Shown here: positions 34,701 through 46,700 of the stretch, one piece after another
How positions within the stretch are numbered: the stretch's first letter is position 1
Layout of the letters: every line of letters starts with the position of its first letter
Assembly (NCBI GenBank): GCA_029964075.1
Contig: CM057129.1
Coordinates: forward strand, 11,523,430-11,587,429
Source of the DNA: Patiria pectinifera
Lineage: Eukaryota > Echinodermata > Asteroidea > Valvatida > Asterinidae
Direction of reading: 5' to 3'
DNA: 64,000 nucleotides
Made by a program: the position numbers and the translations under genes
Notes under the pieces: generated by a model
The model's input: the letters and a program-made list of their open reading frames with translations, nothing else
Told to the model about the DNA's origin: nothing
Database searches by the model: none

Positions 34701-37700
34701 AGTTGTGACGAGTCACTGATTTTTATGTTTTGTGACTCGAGTCGAGTCATTTTAAAGAAGCGACTTGAGTCGAATAGTCGAATCATTAGGTCAAGAAGGT
34801 CGAGTCAAGTCAAGTCAAGTCAAGTCACAGTGTGAAGTCGAGTCGAGTCGAGTCGAGTCGAGCCGAGTCCGATGGCGGACTTAGGCCCCTACCGGAATTT
34901 GCGTTAATATTTGTGTATACAATTGAGAGCATTCATTCAGTACAGGAGCAGTAACGATAAAAAAGAGAAATTGTACGTGGTTATAGAGTGGGCTTGTCAG
35001 CCTTGTCTTTGTCATTTTCTTTATAGCTGTTTCGGGATTTCAATTATTTTTGTATTAACTTAATTAATTGTCCCTTCTTTTCGTTTGGCGTTTTGATAGG
35101 GCGGTTGACATCCGAGAAACACTGTTCGCGGGTTACTCGATAACAGGTCTTCGAATACGCCCATGCCATAGGCTGGTTTGGCTAGAATTCCTTTTTTGCT
35201 GAACAACATCAAAACCGAATTGCAATGTACAAAACTGTTTCTGACTATTGCATTTTAAAAGGAGGGCATAATTTTAGCTGGAGTCCGAATCCAAGAGCTT
35301 AATAAGAAATCGCGCAAAGGCAATGATGAAACCACGAATTGGTAAAGATGTTCGCTGTCGGTTCCAGGATAGTATTTTGTAAATAGGCCTAAATCCATCC
35401 GCCAAGCTCATGAATAATCAAAATATTGTCAAAATATAAATCAAAATATATTAGAGAGTTCTGAGAGCTCTAAACTTGGGGAATTGAAGAGATATATGAC
35501 AATTTACCTCTGGCCCGGGCTTGGGGCTTCCAATTCTGAGCATTTTGGATGCAATTGGGCTCGAAAGTGGCGCTATTTTGCCATGTTGTGGAGGGATCGT
35601 TATTTAAGATGACTAGCTTTCTGCTTTGGGGAAAATAGGGGTCGTCTTCTTTGGGTGAGAATTTCTCGAAAAGTAAATGGTTAACCAACCAAAAATGAAA
35701 AGAAAATGAAAGATGACATGTTGATCATCATTGGTCTGTGCAGCTTAGATACCTGTGAGAGTTCTGAGTATATTAAAAAGAATTTTGAAGTATGGGCATA
35801 TAGCACTAGTGTCTATTGGAATTTTAATGTAGGGTTGCACCCCTGTGACACATTGTATGTTTGTTCACGACAAGAGTCCGCAGTGTACCATCCTGTAGTT
35901 GCAAAGTGCCGTGAGCATAAATAATGCACCGTAAATTATTGCAACTAATTTCCGAGAAATTTTTCTTTATTTTTGGGACTCCAGTCTTATTAGCCTCGAG
36001 TCGCATCGATTCATTTGTTGGCAGGGACTCGATTCGAGCTATTGCAAATATTGCATTGTAAAATGTTGCCTTTATTAGCCTTGAGTCGAGTCGAGTCGAG
36101 TCGTGTTCTGATGAGGGACTCTAGTCGAGTCGAGTCATTTGCTCGCAGTGACTCGAGTCGAGTCGAGTCATTTACCCAAAGGGACTCGAGTTGAGTCGGG
36201 TCACCAAGAGTTGTGACTCGAGTAGGACGCGAGTCATTGCAAGTGTCCCACAACTGTATAATACTGTGTGTTCTCATGGGTGACAGTGCGCAATTTGCAG
36301 CTCCTGCACAGAGTCTTTGAAATTAGCCGGCATAATGATGGACATACCGTTCCAGGCCTTGGGTTCCGTTGCATAAGCACTTCATTCCACAGAGCTTGGA
36401 CGTCGCCATCAACCTGTGCCTGGAAATTACCGCTATCGAACAGATTCATGATATCCTCCATCCTGTACTGGCAAAGGGCTGACGTCGCAGGTCCATTTCT
36501 GAAATGGTAATCATGTGCGTGAATTACATAGGCCTTGGAAAAGATACTCAACGTGAAATGAAAAAAATACCAAATATATCATTTTAAAGGTAAGTAGTTG
36601 TTCTAAACAGTAGCCATTCTGAACAACTGGGACCTATACTTTCGACTGCCTCCAAAAGAACGATTTAAAAGAGGCATCGAAATCTGTTTGAATGCGTACT
36701 ATGGAAATGGACAAGTCAAAAGAAACCTCCCCCACACACCCAAACCAGCACGTAGGTTGGCTTTAACTAAGAAAATTGAAAGAAACTGAGTCAACGGTTC
36801 TTCGCAAATGCTTTCTCAACTCAGAAAGAAGCGTCCTTGTATTACATATATACATTCCCTTTAATTGAAATCACGAACAAGTGTATATTTCTTGCTTAAC
36901 GTAGTTCTAATTTTAATGTAGCTGAGGAATCCAGATTCTCAGTTGTTCATGCAAACTATTCAATATATTCACACCGCACACGATAACACTTGTGGCATAG
37001 CATTCAGTTTTTTTTGGGTGACAGAAAATTTCTATGCATTATTAGTCGATTATCTTGTTCACGAATCTGTGTAAGTGGTTTGAAAAGATTAGTCATGTAC
37101 AAAGGAGTAATTTTGTTGACACTTTTGAAAAAAAAAAGCATAGCCTTTTTTGACTTCACCCTACCAGAATTGTCTTTGTATCAAAATAACTAACTTATTT
37201 CATAACTAAAATAGTTGTGCTAATCCACTCCTTAATTCATAAACATTTAGACTGATCTCTTAATTCATCTTTGACTTTTTTCTTCTTGTCTTTTCTTGTA
37301 GATTTATGAACAAAAGAAGTGGATTAATAAAATAAGCAAGGGATAATTTGAACTTACTCTTGGTTCGTAAATACTGCATATACTCTCGTATTATGGGCAT
37401 CCCAGACAACATCCTCTGTATATTAGAACAAGTATATTGATTAACGTTTAATTATAAGTATATATATTGATTAATTAATATTTCCTTGATATAAAATTAA
37501 GAACAAAAGACAAACTACGTTAAAAACTTAAAGTTTAATAAGCCTAATTCGGCAACGAAACGCGTTTTGAACAAAATGCTCTTATGCGGAAAGAACATTT
37601 AAAAGAAGAATATAAACATCCACACAATTATCCTTTAAAAACTGGGCGGCGTTGTATTATTCTTGTGTTCGTGTTAGAACTAATTTCGGGGTCCAATTTT

Positions 37701-40700
37701 GCGACCCAAAAAAAAAGGGCTCTTCAGCGATGGTTGTGATTCCAGCCGTAAAGTTTTTCGCCTTCTATGGGCGTGTTAGAACCACATTATATTGGTGCTG
37801 GGTGTAATTTATGTGACACACACAATGTGTATTGTACATTGAATGAAAACGACAGGAAAAACGTATGCGTATCCGTCGTGTCCGATGTAGACAACCATGG
37901 TTTTCCCCCGTCTTTTCTCGGGAACGAAAGACATTGCGTTCGTTTCATTTCAACTAGACCTGTTAATCCAAAAACATGTCATCCAGGAAGAATGGCTTGT
38001 ACGTATGTGTTCAACCACAACGTGTATTTATCAAACCACTCCAGCCATTTAGGCTCACGAAGAGAAACTGATCTGCAATACATGCACTGCACTAAACTCA
38101 GGGGGTCTCTTCCATCTAAAAAAAAAAAACGAGAACCATAACTGAGCCTGTACAGGAACTGGTATTACTGGGAAACTATAGAACCATTTCTGTCGGTCAG
38201 TTTGACCTATCATTATCTGATTTATGTGGAATTTAAAACCAGTGCAATTCAAATAACACTTTCTTTTCATCTCTTTACTAAAACGTTTTTATTATTCCTA
38301 AAAACCCTCATAGATTAAGCTATAGTAACAAGCTTTGGAATCTCTGTGTTCAACGAAAGGCATGTTCTCAAAAAGGAGTGAAATATTTCGATCCGTTTAT
38401 CTGTTGATGTTGCCTTTCAAAAAGTGACAGTGTGCACTGATTGCTTTTGGTAATTTTCTTTAAAGTTATAGCTATAAATTGAAAGCGAGGTATCGTTATG
38501 TTGAACTGATAAGATATAAGACTAACGTGAATACTTACGAATATAATCATATTCAAATACTGGCTCATCGCCATTGGGTACGGAGCATTCCAACCGAGCC
38601 TTGATGAAGGTGACGAACTTCATATTGTTGATGGTGCCTCCTGTATCATTCTATACGTGGTGAAACAGTAAGTGGATAAGATGGGCATTGGGGAACAATT
38701 TCACAATGAAGTTTTTGGCCAACACTTGTTTTTCTGTTTGACACTGCCCTGGTAAAAAAATGCAAATATTTCAGAATGACAAGATGTTTAAATGCCCTGG
38801 ACCGTGCTACAGTTACAATTACACTCAGCCAACCGGTTCTTTTCGAGAACCACACTTCTTTCAAGAAGACGTTTCTTTCCACATGGTGTTACGCGCATGT
38901 TTTTCTATCTTATCTCATCCGCCATGCAAAGCTTCAAATCATATATAACGAATGCTTGATGTTCCAAATGTAGTAAACATTTTATAAAATCTTCGTCAAG
39001 AAAACCCAGACACCAACTATAGCAATTGAAAATTGTTTCTGCACACATTGTTTGCTCTCCTTGGGAATGCGTGTGCCGTTCAATATGAAACCTTACATGA
39101 GAAACTGGTACTCCAATTCGTTTATTTAGGTTGGGAGATACCTATAAGATGTGGTGAAAACAGCAACTTTAGGCTGGTTGACTATGGGTCTCGGCAGGCT
39201 GAAGATAAACTTAAATGAATAAGTAAAGTCTTATACGTAGCTGCAAACTGACAGGCAAATTGTGAACTTGGCATATTCAAACTTATTATTCCACCCATCT
39301 TGTTGGGTGTATTGGGGAAAGTAGGCGTGTGGCCTAGTTCTTGGTTTGTGACTCTAATAGTGCGAGGGTCATTGCATACTGGTGCTGGTCATATGTTGTG
39401 TCCTTGGTCAAGCCACTTCTCCCTCGCTTGCCTTTCTCCACACACCAGCTAAGTGTACCATCATTAGCTGGGCAGTAACCTGCAATGGACTGGCATCACT
39501 TCCAAGGGGGAATAGGAATAATCTCAGTCATTTCATGGTATTAAAGAAACCAGAGATAAACACCAGACCGATGGGCCACATTTGGCTCACGACAAACTCG
39601 TGTCTCCTGGTAAAGTACGTACCTTGCACACTCTGGCTATGCGTGAGTACACTTTGGTTCCAAGGGTGAATTCCAGTGCAGGTTCACGGTAGATCAGGAA
39701 CACGTATTCGTTACCGTCATCGTGAGTGTATTCAAAGGGTCTCCCTATAAAGGTTGGATCTGCCAGCGTACGAGAGAAAAAAGAATTTTTTGAGATGCCA
39801 AATTTGCATTTTGTCTGGCACCAACATTTTCAATGTTATCTCCTAGAATGTACACACTTTATTTTATATTGATTGCAACTTCAAAATATAATGTCATTAG
39901 TGAGATTGCTGAAGTAAGGGCAAACAACATTAAACCCAATATGGAAAACGCATAATGAGCGACCAATTTATTAAAACCAGGTAAAGGTCTTTAATGATTG
40001 CCACACTGTTATCAAAAGGTTTAAGTTTGTGGTGTCAGTGAAGTATTACAATATAACGCCATTATAACGAACACGTTGGGATCTTTAAAACATTTTTTTT
40101 TTATAATGGTCGTTCATGATAGTGATATCGAAATATAATATTTTTTAATATTTGGGGAGCCATAGGGGATGTTCGTTATAGCCAAATGTTCGTTATATAC
40201 TGAATACTGTATATTCAACTGTATACACGTGTGTACATTGAGCTACTTCACTGATTTCCTTGTGGCACACTGAAAAATATCATATCCAGCTTACCCTTTA
40301 TAAACCCTTCTCCAACAGTGACTGTATCTAGCTCAAACTGTATGGGGTCAGCAGTATTTAAATCTGCATCTACAGAATATCTGTTGAAGGTTTGTTTCCT
40401 GTCACTACCACCAAAAAGGGTATCCACACCTGCAGCATTACTGCCTGAAATGAAATAAACGTTATAAGATCAGAACTATGCAAAAAGTATATGTTTGTAC
40501 TGTTTTGGGTTACCAACTCAGATAAACATCAGGTAACGGTATTCTAGTTGAAAATAATGTGCATTAAGATCAGTACAATAAACCTATGTAAACTTTAAGA
40601 ATCCTTTTTTTTTATACCCGTACAATGAGTTAAAATGAGGGATACTTACTGAAAATAGCGGTCTCAGCGTTAATATTGTTTTGTTGAGGAACCACATACA

Positions 40701-43700
40701 GTTGAGTATAATTTGTGGACAATTCAGTGCACATGTTCAGATTCGATTGTGGGCACTGTGGAACAAATATATATACATGTGTATCAAACGGAAAACATTT
40801 ACAAGTCGGTCTGCAAATCCACAGCCTGTACAGGTATATTCACAGGGCATTTAAAAAAAAATTGTCACTCTGATCACAACTGACGGCATCACAAACACGT
40901 TATTATACTTCATATCACAGTACCACACAGCAACCAACTGAATTGACCTCGTAGTTCCTGAAGTTTTTATTAACAATTAATCCAAAATGATTTTCTCTCC
41001 CCCTACCAATAGTGTTGATGTATGGAGTTAAAGCTCGCCGCACACGAGAGCTGAGCAGTCATTCGAGGCCGTATGCTTAGCGCGTAGCTCACAAAAAATA
41101 TCCCCGTGTTCGGTACATTTTTGCTCAGTTTTCTGGACGTTAGGCCGTGAGGCAAAATAGCCCGGAGCACATCTTTCCGTTTTCCCGGTTCACCGGATCA
41201 TCGGGCTATCGTACAGTGGTGTGCGCTGAAAATTCGGACCTATCTGATCGTATATCAGGCGACCGGATGAAATCAAACACATTGGATTTTTTGCATCCGA
41301 TTTCACCGGATCCGCCCCACCTCAATATTTGTGTTAACCAATCAGATTTACCAAGGAAGGCACGTGATTGTCATCATGTGCCTGGTCATCGAGTAGGGCA
41401 CATGTGCAGGTAACGTTGCGGTCTAACCGCAACGGTGAAAAAAAAACGTTCGGGTGATCCGGTGATCCGGTGAACCAGTAAAATCAGAAAGTTGTGCGCT
41501 GGGCTTATCCCGTTAGATTTTTTTTCGCTTCACAAGGCGAAAAAATTACTGTGCGGGCAATCTGAGGTACGCACTGAGCTAAATAGATTAAAAACCCAAT
41601 GAAATCACATACTCGATCCGTTCGCGTGATTTTAAAATATTGTTGTGCAAGCCTTCTAAATCCTGTTGACGTTTGTCCCTATTTTGGAAAGCACGCGACC
41701 GATAAACAAGAATAAATAAAGTTCTTTCATTGTCAAGTTAATCTTTCTAGCTTAGCACTAAGCTCAGATTGCCCACACACGGTGAGTTTGTCCTCTCGAA
41801 AAAAAAAATCGAACAGGATAGATATTTGCCTCACGGCCTCACGAGGCAGGACACTCAGCAAAAATTGACCACACACGGGAATATTTTGTTATAGCTTCGT
41901 GCTGAGCTAGCAGCCTCAAATAACTTTTTGCTGAGCACGTACCTCTCGAGTGCGGCGGGTTTGTAGATACTTCACTATACTTTTGTTCTCCTTTCTGTTC
42001 TCAAAATCTCAAGCTCACTAGCATATACCGTTTAAAGGGTAGTACAGAGTGGTTCTGAGATTTCTAATGACTAACTCGCCGGGTCCCATTATCCCTTACA
42101 TGTAATTGCGCGCTTTTTGAAAGTAATAAATAGTGCCCCAAACTGGAACTGACTATTTAGCCCCAAACTTTTTAAAACGTTGTGGTGTCACTGACACAAA
42201 GTTTCTAGTGTCCATTTCCGACGGGGCAGCCCAGGCCATACTTCAATAGTTTCATAATCATAAACATCCAACGTCAAAAATATATCCCAAACGGATGATT
42301 AAAACAGATAATTATAACACCTACCTGATAACACTGCCCGCTAAACGCGTTAGTGCCACACACCAGGAGATCACCAGAACTAGTTTTGTCTGCAATACGT
42401 ATGAAGTTCCAACATACAGTCTGTATAGAAAAGGAAGGGTTTGCAAATAAATGTAACAAACTGGAGTAAAACCTAGAATTTTCTTTCTTGTTTTCACCTA
42501 CAAAATGGTCGGTTTAGACCCAAAATGCCTTGATTTTTTTTTATCTTGTGGAAGTAATGAATAAAAAGCTAGTCATACACAAAACTTAAATTAGGCATGT
42601 TCATTTCAAATATTTCAGTATATTTTCATTTTTCCAACTTGGACTTGAATTGATCGAATATTCAGATATTAAATTTAAAATGGACTGATCATGCGCTCGC
42701 TAAAACTTGCCGCTTATTGGGATTGTACATGCACCTCCATGCGCTTAATATCGCAAATTTACAAAGAGATGATTAAAATAGTATAAAAGAAGGGGTAGTG
42801 GCGGCTGATATTTGTCCAATTGTAAAGAAGAAATTTGAGCTTATATTCCCTGTGGAAGCTCCAAACATATGTGCAATAGTTGTTAAATGGTGTTCGCAGG
42901 GTGAATCTTATAAAAAATAATAACACTTTGTTTAAGACCGTTGGGAGTCTAGATGCTGATAATTACCCGAGACGAATTATAGTCTGGACGCTGATAATTA
43001 TACCCGAGCCGAAGGCGAGGGTAATTTACCTATTGCCGTGTGTGAGTTAGCCACGCCACCAAAACAACCTTATGTAATTAATTTGTGTATACTAAGTTTT
43101 GCTTGTCTCAGATTTTGCGCGTTCCACGTCCATTTGTATGTCATGTAATTGGACAATATTTCACAAGCTGCGTTGACGCAATTCTAATGCGATCCTATAC
43201 CGCAATAGGTCAATTATCAGCATCCAGATCAATTATCAGCATCCAGACTCCAACCGGTCTTACACAGAGTGTTTAATACCGACCAAGCACACAGTTATTC
43301 CCTTTCATAAATACCTTTTCGGTCAAATAAAATCCGAAAGTCAAAACAAGTCAAAAATTATAAATTTTCATCGATTTCGATCATCAAAATTGCCCTCTAG
43401 CTATGTGGCGCCTAACGCAGATGTACTGGTATCCGGTTCGTTAGTACAAACGTCATACACGCGCGCGCACTACTGATTACCTGCGCCCATTAAACACTCA
43501 AGCTGCGTTAACTTCCAGTTCCAATGGTTCCAATTCTACTTAATGGCAAATGGGCGTGGTTTAGACTGAACTGACGTCACACTAACAAACCGGATAGTTT
43601 GAATTTAGGACTTATGAAATACCGTATTGACTCACTATAGTAGTACTGCACATGCCTACGTGAGGATTGTGAACGTTCAACCAATAAAACGGTGCTGGCA

Positions 43701-46700
43701 CCAAATTTAATATGAATTAAAATGTTATGTGACATTGGAAAAGCCAACCATGTCTATCCACCAGTATTTATGAATGAAGAATAAAAACATTATGAAAACA
43801 TATGACTAACCATACAAAACAATTCAAAAACTTAATTCCAACAAACACTTGTTTTTGGACACACACAAAATCGAATAAATAAAAAAATGGAAAATGGCGG
43901 CTTTTATATCAATTAAGACAACATACAATATGAAATTAAATAAAAAAGAACTAAACAAAAAAGGTGTCACATTTTGACCTTTTTTAGGCAAATACTCCAT
44001 CTATGACGACAAAAACTGTTCAATGTCATCTCTTATATCCTGGAGCATTTGTTTTGTAACAATTTTGCAACAAGTCTCTTTCCCAAGAAGTGGTTTTGCT
44101 TAAAGTTTATTAATATTTCCGTTTCAGGAAAACAAACAAAATGGTACAAGTGGAACGTTCACGATGTCAAAGTGACGATGTCTTCCAAAACGATGAAATA
44201 TATGTTTGCCGTCTTGCAGCCTTTGAGAAAATATGTGCAATACGGGTTTTTAAGGCCCGTTATCACGCATCCACCGCCCCCCCCCACCAAAAAATAAAAT
44301 GAGCTCAGAACAGTCGTTCATCCTTGTGGGTAATAGATCCGTAGTTTTACATCATCTCCTCGTGACCACTTCCTATTTTTCACGTAATATTCGAAATCGA
44401 AACAAATATTGCTTGGATATTTTGTTGATTATCAAATATTTGAATATCTTCTGCACAATCCTAACCTATTTTTAGCTCACCTCTTTAGTGGTTGGAGATA
44501 CTGTTTCACAGGTTAAGACAAGGCCTTCGGGTTCCATTGTTCCCAGTTGAATCTGAGTGTAAAAAGAAATGAGAGTATTAAGACAAGAAACAATATTTTA
44601 TTTCGTCTTATACCATTGTACCTCTTTAACGGCATCCTATAGTAAGGCAGATTGGTGATGGGATTGTTCATTTGATGATAAAAGCATGGAATTTGGAACA
44701 CTGTCAAGTACATGTTTGTCATGAGAAAGATATTTGGCTATAAAGCCATCACAGATTTGTCCTTAAAAAATATAGGTAGAATAATAAGCAGTTTCAACCA
44801 TTTTGAACCTATCTATATTTTTTCAGAGGACAAATATCTTTCTTGAGACTTACTCTGACTGTGTGCTCAATGCCATGCTTTTATTATCAAAGTGAACAAT
44901 CCCCCAAATATTTCCCTTCCTGCCTAGGAGCCAATTAATGATTTCTCTCCTTTGTTTTACTTTACGTTCTACTGTTGATCACATTCTGAAATGGTCAAGA
45001 CAGGCCTCAGTCTAGAGATGAGTCTTCTGGCCATTTTTTAAAATTAAAAACCATACGACACATTTCTTGCTATCAGGTCATACAATATAAACTTAATAAA
45101 AATGTCCCACCTCCTCCATTTCCAGTTTGTTGTTTACAAGGAACCGTCTCCTGAGGGTTTCATTGGCTCCAATGTAGACACTCTCATCGATCTTATTGAT
45201 GATTCGGTACGTTGGCTGGCCAGAAGGGGCACTGGTGTCACTTGTGGCATCCAAAACTGATTTTTTTTTTGTTTTGTATGAAAATGAAAAGTGGGAATTT
45301 GAAGGGAAGAAATGGATGACATTATTTTAATACAGACTTTCACCAATGGATGCTTTTACGCAAATGGCTGCACTCAAGACATCTGCAGAAACAGGTGGAA
45401 TAAGATTGAATTTCGTTTAGCCAAGTATAGGGTAGGCCGATACAATTAGTTCTTGATTTTATAGATCCACAGGCTGATTTCTTTCTTTGCATCGCTAAGC
45501 GCTCAAAATGGAATTTGTTTGATCGCCGCATGCAGGGTGCTTCCCATTACTCTGAAAGGAAGTCTCCTTTTTCTCAAACTGTTTTTCAAGCAATTCACAT
45601 TTCAAATCCTTCTTCATATAAACGACAACAAGTAGTAACAAATATATTATCCAATAAAATTGTCCCCACCATTTAACTTCATGTTTGCCATTGGCGCGTG
45701 TAGAGTGAGTGGTGTGCCCAGCAACTGCCTAGTATATGGATGTCTTTGTCAGTGTTTTTTTTGCAGCGTACATCGTATTTTATCCAATACAAAACGAAAC
45801 CCAAATGTCGGGACCATTGTTTTAGTGAAGTGCTGCATGTAGCACTTTCAAAATCAAGGATATGAAAGCCCAATTCATAAGCTTTCTTTTAGTACAAGAA
45901 TCATACAAATCAATTATGTACTTTTTAAGTTAAGGAATTTTAAACACAACGACCATTTTAAAGTTCTGTCCAGGGATCACCAGAGTGTAAGTGTTCTTTC
46001 AGCAAAACGAATACAAATCACTAGGGATGTGTGTAAATTGTTTTCGTTTTGCTGAAAGAACGCACACCTTTAATGTGATCCGTGGACAGAACTTTAAAAC
46101 GATGGTTGTGTTTAAAATTCCGTAACTTGAAAAGCACATGAGTGATTTGTATGACTCTTGTACTAAAAGAAAGCTTATGAATTTGGCTTACTTTCATATG
46201 CTAGATTTAGAAAGTGCTACATGCAGAACTTCACTAAAACAATAATCCCGACATTTGGGTTTCGCTTTTTGGACTTACCCTGTATAATCACGCACCCTAA
46301 CATGAATATTTATCACGCTGTGTGGATGGAAGACACTTACGTTACTGTAGTGTATCCCTTCATTTAAACTTATCCCAACCAACAAAAATGTTTGACGTTG
46401 ACAATCATGCTATTGACGATGTGTGCTGCAGATAAAAACACCGCGCGCAGCACGGTGCTTATACTGCGCGCATGTGGCATGGAGTGCGAGATCTTGCATT
46501 TTTAAACTTCGCGCCCAAACGGTGGTTTTTAACCACCCAAGTGATGGGTTCTTGACCAACAGGAATACATTAACTGTCCTAGGTATTTATGAATACAGTA
46601 TTTGCAACTCAGGATGAGCAAATTAATACAGAATACAATTTTCTTACCACTACTATCGAGAATCTCCCAGCAGTTGCTCGTTCTGTATAGCTTGACTGCT

